A DNA stretch of 64,000 nt from Neelides folsomi (lineage: Eukaryota; Arthropoda; Collembola; Neelipleona; Neelidae): NCBI GenBank assembly GCA_034687125.1, contig JAQGBZ010000092.1:1-64000 (forward strand), given 5' to 3'. A model generated the notes under the pieces. It searched no databases. It saw only the letters and a program-made list of their open reading frames with translations, and was not told the DNA's origin. Shown piece after piece: positions 1-12,889 of this stretch. The number at the start of each line of letters is the position of its first letter. The first letter of the stretch is position 1. A program made the translations under genes and the position numbers.

Positions 1-14
1 TCTCAGGTTCAACC

Positions 15-66
15 CCCGGCCATATTTCGAGCCCGGCCACATTTTGAGCCCAGGCCAAATTTTGAG
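15..66. repeat. Three-copy 17-18 bp tandem repeat at window edge
   Basis: Three consecutive units occur at 15-31, 32-48 and 49-66. Each begins CCCGGCC or CCCAGGCC and ends TTTTGAG or TTTCGAG. The array touches the left window edge, so its full length is unknown. It is much more GC-rich than the flanking AT-rich DNA. Confidence 0.75.
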
Positions 67-78
67 CCAAAGCGGTAA

Positions 79-258
79 ACTGAATTAAATTATTAAAACC
101 GGCGTTTTATAATAAAAATTACAAAATGCCTAATTGTAAAATGATATTTAAAATAAGAATCTTTTATTTTTTGTGGAAAGCATCAACACAATCAATTATT
201 TAAGAATTGTTAACAATTGGATTGATATAAAACGCCGTTTTTAATAATTTTATTCAGT
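79..258. mobile_element. 180-bp inverted-repeat (MITE-like) element
   Basis: The arms at 79-110 and 227-258 are inverted copies matching at 30 of 32 positions. Both end in ACTGAAT and carry an internal CGGCGTTTTAT. The 116-bp interior has no ORF. No convincing target-site duplication is visible; a TA dinucleotide sits near each end. It is probably a small non-autonomous DNA transposon, family not assigned. Confidence 0.6.
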
Positions 259-526
259 ATATAGATAGTATTCCTATCTTCGTAATACTGCCTATAGATG
301 AGTAGATCAGACTGGTCACCCGGTATTACTTTGCCAAAAATATATTTATAAAATATGTATAAAATGTAAAATTACATAATAATATTAAATGTTCATTTTT
401 TCTTTCTATGAGATAATTAAGATATGAATTAATTTATTAATATAAATGCGATGTTATCATATGTTATTAATAAGGTTCCATATGGATTGAATTTTTGCGA
501 TTTAATCTGTATCCACCATCCATATG
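259..526. other. AT-rich intergenic DNA without a recognised gene
   Basis: Only short AT-rich open frames occur here. I see no domain, splice pattern or RNA gene between the two inverted-repeat elements. Confidence 0.5.
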
Positions 527-939
527 CTCCTCCGCGGCGAATGAATTGTCAAAATCCCTTGTCTTTTATTTCTTTAGATATAAAATATAGATCTTACCTT
601 GATAATTTCTCTTCTCATCAATTTATGTTTAATAAGTGTGAAAAGGGAAACAACCCCTCAAAAATTAGTTAATATAATAAGATAATTAGTAAAAATAAAT
701 CTGTTGATGAATTAAAATTAGCACGCCTATCATGTTAAGAAATTAAAAGAACCATTTATTATAAAATCTGTAAAATTAAAAATTAAAATGACAAAAAAGC
801 TTGGCTATTGAAAATAATATCGTATAATGTTGTGTTTTAATTAAGTAAATGAAAGTATAAAATACTTCTGATAACTTTGAGAAAAAGAACGAAAGTAATC
901 CGAACTACGGATTTTGACAATTCATTCGCCGCGGAGGAG
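527..939. mobile_element. 413-bp element with perfect 31-bp inverted ends
   Basis: Positions 527-557 and 909-939 are perfect inverted copies over 31 bp, containing CCGCGGCGAATGAATTG, a GC-rich core unusual for this region. The 351-bp interior is AT-rich and non-coding. I could not find a matching duplication outside the arms, so the true element ends may lie further out. Likely a MITE-type DNA transposon. Confidence 0.6.
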
Positions 940-1003
940 TATACTTATGAATACATTATTTTACCCGTATTTGACATTTAAATGCCAAAATAAATATACG
1001 AGT

Positions 1004-1476
1004 TAGGGGTCGCAATTACCGATTAACCGATAAATTGACTGATTTTGGTTTATTGTTTACAGGTAAAAAATTTGTCGAATAATTGAACATTTCGATAAAT
1101 AATTTTACCGAATATTTCGCAAAAATCTTCTAAATAATTATAAATATCGTATAATATTTACCAATACCATTCCAAAATGCATTTAAAACTTCAAATTTTC
1201 AATAATGGCATTTAATTTTTAAGGATTATTCTATTTTACCAAATTGTAGGAGAAACATGAAGTTAAAATGACTTTATTTACTATGTATTTTACAAAGTAA
1301 TTGCCATTTTATAAAAAATAGCTTCAATTTTAAGATTATATTAATAATTTTAATATTTTCCTATTGATTTGAGGCTATTTAATAATTATCGGTTTTTTTT
1401 ATCGGTTAACCGGTTTTCCCAATTTTCATTTATCGAAAACCGATAAAAAATTTTTTTATCGTTTCTGCGACCCCTA
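1004..1476. mobile_element. Non-autonomous hAT-type transposon with 8-bp target duplication
   Basis: The 473-bp element has exact 11-bp terminal inverted repeats TAGGGGTCGCA (1004-1014) and its complement (1466-1476). It is flanked by the exact 8-bp duplication ATACGAGT at 996-1003 and 1477-1484. Subterminal ACCGATTAACCGATA-like motifs occur near both ends in opposite orientation. An 8-bp duplication with short TAGGG-type ends is the hallmark of the hAT superfamily. There is no transposase ORF, so it must be mobilised in trans or be inactive. The exact duplication suggests a fairly recent insertion. Confidence 0.88.
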
Positions 1477-1484
1477 ATACGAGT

Positions 1485-4400
1485 ACGTACGTAATATGTA
1501 ATGACATAATATAATAGTATTCTGTAGTATTATTAATTGCAAATCCAATCCATATCCAATCTATGTGGAACTTACTAACACTATTTCATCCAATGTTATA
1601 GCTAATTTAAAACTCTTAAACTATTTTATTATATGTAAGTCTATCAATACTCTTAAAACTAAAACTATGTATTATATTATAGGTATATAAATTTACTAAA
1701 ATTTTAACCATGTACATGTGGGAAATATCCACTAGGTTCATATTTATATCTACTAATCAATAACATACCTACCAAAATATATCTACTAATATAGGTATAC
1801 CTATATGTACATGATCAAACTGATAATAAATAAATGCGGATATGCTTTATTTTGTGAAATGTGTGAATGTAAAGGGTCAATTTATTTTGGTGGTTAACGG
1901 GAGTTGTAAAGGGGCTAATTGAAAAAGGGGCTTTTCACCTTCACGGATCTCTTCATGCGTGAGATGAGTCGTTGGTTTGTTGTTGGGGCAAAAGGGGCGA
2001 GTGGTTGATCAGTCTGCGGCGATCCGTCAGATAAATCAGCTGTATTCAACATTCCGTCCAGGTGATTTAATTAACTTCATTCACATTTATCAGGTCAAAC
2101 CCGAGTTAACCAACGGTTAATTAACAAGCCCTTACAACACCTACATGTAAACGGGGAACTCTAGCCGTTTTCCCAAATTCCCCTTTGTGTAAATTCGCCC
2201 CTTCTTTTCCTTCTAACACAACGTTAAAAACAACTTGATTAGCTAAATGACGTTGATAAACCCAAGTGGATTTCTCAATTACCAACAATTAAATCCTTGA
2301 TAAAATTTCTTTATGAAACGCCTAGGTGATGTTTTCATTTCTCTATTGAAACAAGTTTGTGTTTGAACATAAAATTGATCTCAATCAAGGTAAAAATTGA
2401 ATCTCATACTTTTAGAATTTTAATTAACAATTAAAATTGTTTTGGGGGTGAATTAAGAAACTTGGTTTGGGAAAAAATCTTAAAATCTTCAGCATCAATA
2501 TGTAAACATTGGATTTTCAATTTTGATTTTGAAAAAACTATTTAAATGCCGATTTGTCGAAGTCGCAACGTTGTGGAAGACATCGGAGGTCGTCCAATTA
2601 CAAGTACAAAATTGACATTTCAATACTTCATTATTACCACACATACAATGTTAGAATTTAATCTCATTTGCACACGACACAAAGTTGTATAATCTTTTCA
2701 TTTAACCACACAAGTACATATCGTATACATGTACTTACTACGCTATTACATAAATTGATATCATGTACTCTCAAACAAGTGTATGAGATATATTATAAAA
2801 ATATCACATATGCCATACAATACACATTTTCTCATATTGCACATATTGAATATATTAAAAATGAAATGAACCTTCATTCCAACCAATATTAAATTTCATT
2901 TACATAACTAATAGAAATTGATTTGAATTCATATCAATTTACATGCAATTTAATAATTTTATGTGCATTTATGCATTTACATGTGTTTATATATTCATAT
3001 ATGTATTGATATCAAGGGACCTGTAATTGTTGGTTGGGAAATGGAATTGAGTTTTCCCATTGAAGTCCATGAATAGAAATTGATAATGGAGCTCCTCTGG
3101 TTTTCCACGATTCTGGTGCATGAGATAAATAAATGTGAGTTAGATAATGATGAAAATGATGGGTCTGTGGGAGTTTCAAGGGCACCCCAATTGTTGTGTG
3201 TGTGCACATTCGAGGACTCCAAACACACCCGCCATTGTGATCATTGCGCCATTTCCGGAAATTGAGCAAACTGGTCGAGTCGTTGGCCAACATCTTTGCC
3301 CAATTACAATCAAAATCCATCCAAATCTCAAATTCCACCCTCACTTACACCTCCATTTCTCAACATATACATATATATGAAATCTCATTACTCATTAGGC
3401 CTTACGTCTCAACAATGGAAGAGAATAAAATAAATAAATTTTAAATTTTAGAAACCAGATGGATTTCAATTCTGGAAAGGATTTACTGTAAGAAATTTGA
3501 GAAAAATGTTTCAATTCTTACGTGCAAGAAATAATTTGTATACAAATTATATACATACAAGTCAATCGTAATTTATAATTTAATTATGTATCCAATTTTC
3601 CACAATTAGTGGGTTGGAAAAAATGATTCTGGAGGAATTTTTATTTATTTCCATCATTTATTTATGCAAGGTGAGTAATGGAAGAGGGAAAGACAGCAAG
3701 AAATAAACTTTCAACAATTATTTTTAAATAGCTCACTTAAAATTCCACTGCATGAAAAACTTTCCAACCATTTAAACCTCATGATCTTGCATGAATGTTC
3801 AAGTAGGGATAAATCATCATAAACCTGATGCGGTCATTTAGATTCCATTTCCAACATTGTGAAATATGACCAACAGGAGACATTGGAAGAATATACATAC
3901 ATTGTGTAAATATACATATGCAGTTATTGTGTAATAAAGCATATACGGACACGTTGGCAAACATCAACCACTTGAGATTCATTCCCACAATGTCAGGCAA
4001 AATGACCAACATTGTCCCGAGTTGCATTGACTTCAACTTTTCATACTTTAATTTTCATTTAGGATGAGAATTCATTTTATTACGCATGGCCTTATTTTAT
4101 ATTTAATTATAAAGTAATTAATCACAAAATACTAATAAAATTGATTATAATAAATATTTATAGTCCGTTTGTGATAAAAATTCCAATTATTTTTCATCTA
4201 ACTAACGATCAAAATATTGAGTTGTTGGCAAATATGTATGTTATATTTGATAAATACAAAGTCAATGAAATGGAAAAGTAAACCGCTTTGGGTTTACATA
4301 ATAGAGAAACCTTTTATATTTATTAATAAGAAACAATTATTTAGAATTATTCCTAATGGTTTGTATGAATTTATATTAAATTTCTATATCGATAGGAATA

Positions 4401-6066
4401 TTAAGGAAGGTTTGAAAATATTAATCCGAACCTTCAGTTCCAAGAATCATTGATAAATAATTAAATAGCGAAAAGAGTTATCCTTCCAGAGCCAACGACC
4501 TCACAAAATATTCTCTCCAATATTCTCATTCCACTCAAATTGTCAACGGCAGGAAATTGTTGACATATTAAACGAGATGTATGTATAATGAGGATGTGAA
4601 CCAAATTACAGATAGTACATTTAAGTCCTCAAAGGGTTTCTTATCATGGAAGTTTCCTCACGAAGGCTTCCTTCATTTTATCATTTTAATATAAATGTTT
4701 AATTAATTAAAATGTAATTAGAACACCTGAAGATGTAATGTAATTTATTATTAGTTATAAATACGTAATAAATATTCTACTACATATTATTCTGACATTT
4801 AAGGGCACTTTTGAACCCGCTCCTTTTTCATATGGTAATTTTATGTTGTATCAGTTTCATTAGAGATTGAAATTAAGCTTTCTAATTCCTCTTAAATAAC
4901 CAGCTATGTAATTGAGTCTATTTATTACGACATATCCTCATCATGTCATCATGTAAAAACATTTTTATTTATTTTTCTCATATAATGAATATCTGTATAT
5001 GTATACTACATATGTGTATATGTTTACGTTTATATTTAAGCGAAACGATATATATATAAATTATCATATGTTTATACAAATGTTTTATAACATATATTGT
5101 ATGTATTAATATGCCTGTGGCCTGAATTTGATTGATCAGATAATCAAAGATGGATAATTAGATGTAATAATACAATTATAAGTACAAATTTGTTTATTGA
5201 GGTCGAATTGAAGAATTGCACACATTTCTCTTTTATCCCACTTTAACTTTCATTCAATTAAAACAAATATTTATATTATCAATTATCATTTCTCGATTGG
5301 TTCAATTGGCTCAGGATAAAACGGAGCTTCAAAGAACGATATTTACATATAATTAATGTATACTTAATACATTGTATAAATGTTATCATAAGAGATTAGA
5401 TGTAGACATTAGGACATTACCAAATTGGCAATATACATAGTTTCATATCTATTTGTAAATGGCTATCAAAGTATTTTTCTGATTCCACTACTTTTAAAAT
5501 ATTTTAAAATTGTAAGTCTCATTTTTGAACCTACTTAGGACAATATTTATATTATTAATATTTTCTCAGCTTTCTTGATTGATTTGGGTTTTATTTTATC
5601 TTGGGTTTCGCGAGATTCATAAATATTTAACTATTAAACCCAAATATATTCAATTGAGTCGTGATTTGAATCTCAGTTTGGAAATACCAAATTCTTTACA
5701 CTCAATTATCATTCTCACTTAAGCTGAAGAGAGGAAAGTGCATTAAATTGATCTCAAGGACGCTGTGAGTAATTTTTGACAAGACGCATAAAAAACCTTG
5801 GTGGTGTGAAATTGTTCCTTTTTCATCTCCCATTGTCCTTAAATCCAATTTGATTCAACAACTCCTCAAACGCAAATGTTGAACTTTCCTATAATATAAT
5901 TATATAGAGGAATTTCCTTATAAGAATACATTAGGTGTGATCAAATAAATGTTTAATTTTCAAGTTGGCCCAACTCAATTTTTCAATTCGAACTAAAAAT
6001 GGATAAAAATATGAAAAAATCCTTTATTTTGATAATTCATTTACGATTAATTTATTTGATAATTAG
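1485..6066. other. Long AT-rich intergenic region
   Basis: I see no gene with a recognisable domain or consistent exon chain here. Open frames at 2668-2892, 2995-3380 and 3779-4453 are AT-rich, overlap on both strands and look like chance. The last part (about 5900-6100) is upstream of the sphingosine kinase start and may hold its promoter and a 5' exon: ATGGCAG at 6067-6073 followed by GT is in frame with the coding exon but would imply a 31-bp intron. Confidence 0.5.
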
Positions 6067-6109
6067 ATGGCAGGTAATTAATATAATTATTTTTTTATTT
6101 TAAGGTGGG

Positions 6110-8192
6110 ATGGTGGTTGATGGTCGGGTAGTTCGGGAGGATGTGTTCCAATGTCTTTCTCGGAGCGAAGATTCCTATCGCGTGGTTCTCACCACAGAAG
6201 AGCTTTTGCTCCAGGCGGCCGACAACGTTGAAGTCCTCGAGCGATTTTCCCTCACTGACCTCTTCGGGTGTCACACCCTGAGAACGAAGAAAGGACCAAG
6301 CGACAACTCCGCCTTTCTCTGCTTCTACTTTTACCCCAAAGCCCGCCGTGGGGTTTTGGGCGGTTCGCGGTGGCGGGCCAAAACTCCCATCGTTTTTCGG
6401 GTGGCCAAGGGCGGGCGGGGATTTGAAGAGAATCTTGTCGCAGCTTCTAAGTGGAAGGAAGATACCTTGAGTCTTCTGGCTACCAAATTCCCAAAATGGC
6501 GGGCAGCTCGACAACGAGCAAATGGAGAAATCTCTACCGACTTGTCAACACAAACCGACGTCGACGATTTGTTCGGAGCTGAAAAAACTGCTCTCATTGT
6601 CAGTCCCTATCTCCTCTTTCTCAGACGATTCTTCATCATCCTCAATCCGAAAAGTGGCCAAGGGCAAACCGTTCAACTTTTTCATGTAATGAACTATGAG
6701 AATTAATTTATATTATTTAACCATAATAATGATAAATTGCAATTATTTAGGTAATAAGAATGAGACTTATTTAATTATTTTTCTCAAAGGATAAAATTCA
6801 TCCGATGCTTATTGAAAGCGGCGTGAAGGCGGATCTCGTTGTGACTGAGCGTAGTGGTCATGCCAAGTCTCTTGCTGCAACAACCGATTTCAAAGACTTT
6901 GATGGCATTGTGGCTGTTGGAGGAGATGGACTTCTTTTCGAAATTGTAAATGGACTCAGGTCAAGACCGGACTTCCCTTCTTTGTCAAACGTAACCCCAC
7001 ACAGTTCGATTTTAATCGATTTTAATAGCAAAAATACTAATATTCACAGTTAACGTTATTTTAACCTCGTCGCTGGTTCTAAGCAAAATAACACACATGG
7101 GAATTATGCGACATATTGAATGTATCATAATGCCCATATGAACGTCTTATTGTTTAGAAACAGCGAAGTTCAAAGTAACGTTAGCAAACTAGTAATTTGT
7201 TTATTTGTTCATAATGGAGTATCTTCCATTAAAAGTCAAAATAAATACAATGATTGGGCTATTACAACCAATCATTAAAATGATTACATATAATTAACAA
7301 TCATACAAATATGGTTAATTTATTCCAGATTCCGGTCGGAATTATTTCTGGTGGGAGTGGTAATGGTCTCGCACGTTCAATTGCATCTTACACTGGGGAA
7401 GACGAGGATTACTTGAGGAATTCAGTTTTGTCAACTTCTCTCACCGTTGCAAGAGGAAAAGTGAAGCCCGTGAACGTGGTAAGATTGAGATATTTATAAA
7501 TATGTAATATTTTATATTAATTAATTTATATTAATTAATTTCATTTTCATTCCAGTTGAAGATCGAAGTTGACGGAAAAAGGATTTTCTCTTTCCTCTCT
7601 GTAGGTTGGGGTCTCCTCCCGGACATCGACATTGAGAGCGAAGTTCTGAGGTTCATCGGAGAGATTCGTTTCACTCTTTGGGCCCTCGTTCGTCTCGTGA
7701 ACCTCCGAACATACGAAGCGACCCTTTCCTTCACTCCTTTCATCGTGGACGGACCGAAACGAACCGAAGGACCTAAAGAAATCATTTCTGGACAGTTTGT
7801 CTGCATCTATGCAGTGTGTCAAAAATACATTGGCTCCTATCTCAAGTTTGCTCCCAATGCGACCCAAAATGACGGAATGATCCATCTCATTTACATCAAG
7901 GGAGACATTGGGAGATTGAATGCCATGAAATTCCTCATGAGACTTGACAAAGGTGAATTGACTAATTAATTAATAATGTTTAATTTACACAATTAATTAG
8001 ATTTACTAATTTTATTCGATCATAGATGACCACATGAACATTGCAGGTGTTCATTATGTCCCAGTTAAGGATTTTACAATTGAGAGCGAAGGAGGACTCA
8101 AAGGCACTGTGACCGTCGATGGTGAAGAAATCACCGGGTCAAAAATTTCAGCTTCACTTTCCCCAACCCCCCTCAACATTTTGTCAATTTGA
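6110..8192 (+). CDS. SPHK: Sphingosine kinase
   Basis: Phosphorylates sphingosine to sphingosine-1-phosphate using ATP. Five exons join with consistent phase: 6110-6685, 6790-6990, 7329-7478, 7556-7952, 8026-8192, giving about 496 aa with stop TGA at 8190. The DAGK-type catalytic fold begins with FFIILNPKSGQG at the end of exon 1. The catalytic/nucleotide motif GGDG (about residues 236-239) is followed by VNGL, then SGGSGNGLARS, then GWGLLPDIDIESE and GEIRFTL, and the C5-like VTVDGE near the C terminus. The 180-residue N-terminal part is typical of the longer metazoan isoforms. The start is the first ATG of the long GC-richer exon; an upstream coding exon cannot be excluded. AATAAA lies at 8315-8320. 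Sphingosine kinase identity is firm; isoform class (1 or 2) is not assignable. Confidence 0.92.
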
Positions 8193-8672
8193 ATTCAATT
8201 ACAAGTTTTCTGGTCCTATTCCAATGGTCGGATTTGAGCGATTGAGATGGTTCCTTCGGATGCAAAAAAGTGCTCTTGTGATTTTACATTTTCTTCATTT
8301 TTATCTCTATCATAAATAAATATATATTTATACTTAAATACGACGTATACGTACCTAAATAGTTTAAATATGTACATAGTCCATATTTTTATTATCATAT
8401 AAAATTATGATGAAATCCTGAACTGAATACGCAGTTTGTAAGAAATGATTATATTCTTAAAATTCAATGTTTTGTACTCCGGTTGATTCAATTTACTAAA
8501 ATAAAAAATCTCAAAATTTCTTAAAAACTATCAATCTGAAAGTATTACATGATTCCTAATGTTAGTTAAATTATTAATCAAATTATAAATAATTACATTT
8601 AATGATAACAAGATCCATTTTATGGTTATTTTATAACATCGGAAATATGCTCAAAAATGCATCAATTTTATA
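8193..8672. other. Sphingosine kinase 3' UTR and intergenic DNA
   Basis: AT-rich DNA after the kinase stop. A poly(A) signal AATAAA at 8315-8320 marks a plausible transcript end. Nothing else is recognised. Confidence 0.5.
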
Positions 8673-8680
8673 ATCATAAT

Positions 8681-9351
8681 TAAAGCACGGATATTTATGC
8701 AAGAAAAAACCCCAATATATGTATGCAATATGCAGCCCAAAAACGGCGAAATAAAGTATATTGTATTGATATATAATGGTAGAAATACAATGAAAAAGTT
8801 TTAATTTTAATAAGTTGATTCTAAACTACACATTAGAGTAAGAGTATCTGAATATCTTGTATTCTATCTGACATTAAATATTGAATTTCCTTTACAAGTT
8901 AACTAATATGATTGGATAATTTTATAACTACAACTAATTATTAAAAAACATTTTATACCATTCTTCAAATTTTGAATTGAATTTTTGTATTAAAACATGG
9001 TATAGTATAGGGAATACCTACTACTATTTACGACTTTAATTAATATTAACATATATCATACATGGATACATAAACATACTATAGTATGTATGTAAACCTT
9101 ATAGTATGGATAGTCGATATTAATGATTAAAATATACTAATTAAACTAATTTTGAAGATTATTTTGTTCAAATAGACTAAAGATCATGGATTTTAGAAGT
9201 TTTACTGTTGAATAATAATGAATTTTATTAAATGAAGATAGAAAATTAATACAAAATTCCAAAAAGGTGAAATATATGCATAATATGCAGCTAAACTGAA
9301 AATAGGTAAAATATGCAAGCGATATGCAAAAACATAGAATTCCGTGCTTTA
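8681..9351. mobile_element. Second non-autonomous hAT-type transposon
   Basis: The 671-bp element has 11-bp inverted ends TAAAGCACGGA (8681-8691) and its exact complement (9341-9351). It is bounded by the exact 8-bp duplication ATCATAAT at 8673-8680 and 9352-9359. Copies of ATGCA or TATGCAAT cluster just inside both ends, as expected of subterminal transposase-binding repeats in hAT elements. There is no transposase ORF. Its ends differ from those of the element at 1004-1476, so it is a separate family. Confidence 0.88.
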
Positions 9352-9359
9352 ATCATAAT

Positions 9360-11875
9360 GAATACTTAATATATAACGTATATTGTTTATAATGTTAGTT
9401 TGTAGAAATTTTTACACAAATTGCGATATTAATCCAAAATTAAAATTTATAATTCTATGGATATAAATCATTTGTATTTATAAATTTACAGTGCATTTTA
9501 TATGAAATAAAGAAATCAGTCAATTGTCAGATTGGGTCAATTTATTTTTCACAATTGGCGACAACCTCAGGCCATTCATCCATTTAGTCGAAAAAAGATT
9601 TCAAATTGGGTTGCAAATTTAAATTTAAAAAAAGAGCTTCAACAATTTCTTAACTCTCATCCTTTACACAATTTCACTCATAATGATTAACAATAAAAAC
9701 AACATTGTGCCAATTTTGGTAAATTGTGATGGTTTAAATGAACAGAAATTTTAAAGATTATTCACTAAAATTCCTCTACAATATTTATAACATGATTTTC
9801 CCAACTAAAACTAAAAAACAACTCAACTAACACGGTCATAATTTGGTAAGATGATCAAATTTGAAGCAAAACGACTCATTCTCCTCACATTCTTCAATTT
9901 CCCTTTTCTTCATGATTAAACAACGGAATTGAAAAATGAATTATATAGATTTTACCCGTTTAAAGGTTTATTATTAACCCTACGAAGTTCTACTCTAACA
10001 ACAATTTAATATAATTAATACACATTTAGTTACTTGCTTTTACAAATAAATTGAAAAGCAGAAGAATGAGAAAAAACGACACGATTAACAAAGTGAATTA
10101 CAATTATGTTCCCAAGTATTTGAAAATAATAATTAAAGTAAATGATATAGAATAAGAAAGGAAGACACTTTCCCACCGGACGAAAAGTTCAAAGTCCCTG
10201 AATCCTCACAAACGATATTTTCATTACCATAAATTCACAATTTTTTTAAATAAAAAATATCAAACGGAAAAACTAATATTTTAACTCTCCCAAGGAACCC
10301 GAGAGAGAAAATAAGCCGAGAGTGATTAATAAATATATTTAAATCTTTCAATCCACTATGATGAAGAAGTAAAATTTAAATAATAACAATAAAAAATGCC
10401 TTTCAAAAACATACAAACGCATATTTGATTCATCCCACAACTTTCTATTATTATTTATGTAGTTTTATTAGTACTACAATCTCGTCCTCACTATTATTTA
10501 TTATAAGTCTATTTAACTAAATATCTGTTAGGTAATTATTCATTTGTCCTAACACTTTGTTTCAAAAAGAGAAGAATTTAATTAACAATACAACTCATAG
10601 TTTTGTTAGGAAATTTAAAAATGATTCCTCAGCTTTCTCTCCATTCGGATTTCTCCCAAATTCCAAAAAAATGAAATTCCACATCAAAAAGTTCGAGATG
10701 TTTTCTCCTATCTATACTTATATATATTATTATTATATAATATATTACTTTAACACTGTCCTTCACTCAACAGTTTGTATTTAATTGATGTACACAGAAG
10801 TTGTAATTTATTCTAAACGTGTAAACTTGAGCAATTTCTCCGGTCGAGCAGAAGGAAAGTAAAATCATCAATTGTCCCACTCATACGAAAAAGAAGCTCA
10901 GGCCTTCGCACCACAAACAACATTCTTTTCTCTATAATTATTTATATAACTAATTAATAAACTGACAACGGTTGTTTGACCAATTACCTTTAAACTCAAT
11001 TACACACCCTTCTCGCTCCTACTATATAGTAAATGCCTAAAAGGAAGATTCTATGTAGATATTCCTAATGTAATATTAGTAGTTCTACAAGTGATGATAA
11101 CGACTAAATTTTCATAATGACACGTGATGACATTTGTGATGACATTGTAAAATTTTAACGTGAGAATTAAAAACACGAATATTTTAATCCAACAACTACT
11201 AGTTAATTATCATATAATACACCTCAACAGTTTCTTCTAATGATTCAATAAAAGGAAGGTGTCCAATTTCGAGAACACACGTCTTCACTCAAAATTGTCA
11301 AATTTACTCAAAACTTTCCCATCCACACAAAAATCCAAATCTCCACACATTTTGATTCAAATAATTTTATTAGAGGATAAATTTAATTAGAAATTTAAGA
11401 TTGTGGAATCTAATAAATTCCTTTATAAATTAAATTCATCTTTAGACAATTCAACAAGTTGGAAATTTTGAATTTAGTCAATCGGTTACCATGAATGCCA
11501 TCATGTCATCACTCTTGACTCTGGAGTCAAATAAATTTTTTCTTGGTTACCAAAACTTTAGGGCAAAGGTCCAATAAATTGTTCTTAAAGGTATCTAAAA
11601 ATCAGTCCACACGTGTCCCCTCAAATACTATCAGCCTTACAACAACAAATAAAAAAATTGTTGCGGAGGATGAAAAGGACTCAAAAAGCGCAAAAAAGAT
11701 CTCATTCCCCATCATTCGTACACACACACATGTGATGGAACTGAAGCTCTACACCCAACCATTCTCACAAAGAAGAAGAAATAAAAGACGGAGGGGGTGG
11801 GGGAAGAGAGAAGGAACATGTTTTTTGGAGGAGTCGTCTCCTGCCCTTGATTGCCATTTTAATTTGATTGTGAGT
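9360..11875. other. AT-rich intergenic region between convergent genes
   Basis: Nothing gene-like is recognised. The right part (about 11300-11875) is probably the TFAP4 3' UTR, since that gene ends at 11876 on the minus strand. The long plus-strand frame 11543-12286 is antisense to the TFAP4 last exon and lacks family resemblance. Confidence 0.45.
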
Positions 11876-12848
11876 TCAAGGGTGTTTGACGACGATGACG
11901 CCGGGTCGGAGCTGCTGTTGAAACGTCGTTTGATGGAGGAGGAAAGGGGAGGGAGATCGAGAAGGTCGGAACTCGAGGTTCATCGGCTCTTCCCCTCCCT
12001 CAAAGGAGGAACGGGCAATGCGATTGAGGACATGGTGCTTCAACGACGTCACCGTGCTCTGTCCCCCTTCCACAGACGAGTGGGTGGGAGAGGAGCCGGG
12101 AGAAGAACAAAGTTCCATGGCTCCGCCTGGAGACGTCGACGGCCGGCTCGATGCCTCGCTTCCCTCACCACGTTCATCAGAGAACAAATGGTCGCCCTCG
12201 AGGTGACGAATTGCCTCCACGATCGTCTCAAGGTTATTACGAATCGTGTAGCATCTACAAAAATAAATAAATATATATATATATAAAATTACATTTCATG
12301 CCCGATTTACCAATATTAATAAAAAAATTATAAATATTCTTTAATTAATCATTTAAATAATAATTAATTTAAAAAAACGTTTACCTTGGAGCTTGGGCCT
12401 CCTCATGGATTCTTTGAGGATTGTATGGCTCAGCTTCCTCCACTGCTTGCCACCTGCTGGGAGATCATAGGATTATATTATATAATATGAAAGACCCTCT
12501 GTATTGGGTTGTGGTCACATTCTTTTTCCTTACCTTCCAATCTGCTCATATTTCCTCACATATTGGGTCGTCGTGGTTTGCTGTTGAGCCTGAAGCGACC
12601 CAATATGTTCTTCAAGGGAAACTCGATGGCGTCTTTCCCGCTCTAATTGAAGTCTCAATTCAATCATTTCCCTTCGGAGTTCAGAGAGCTCCGTTCGGGT
12701 ATCTTCCCCACTCCCACTATGTTCGGGTGACATGCTCCCAATGCCTTCATCAGCCGACTCTACTGCTCCTAACAATTAAAAATACAACTTGTGTCATATG
12801 ACCCCATATACCGTGCCAATCCACATTACATACACACATATTATACAT

Positions 12849-12889
<41 letters not shown>

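Noticed and set aside
6067-6104. Tiny upstream coding exon ATGGCAG plus 31-bp intron for sphingosine kinase
   Set aside because: In frame, but a 31-bp intron is implausible; kept only as a remark.
6095-6597. Minus-strand ORFs overlapping the sphingosine kinase first exon
   Set aside because: Shadow frames; the plus strand continues through five phase-consistent exons with kinase motifs.
11543-12286. 247-codon plus-strand ORF
   Set aside because: It begins at TTG, is Arg-rich and lies antisense to the TFAP4 last exon, whose minus-strand frame carries the conserved family motif.
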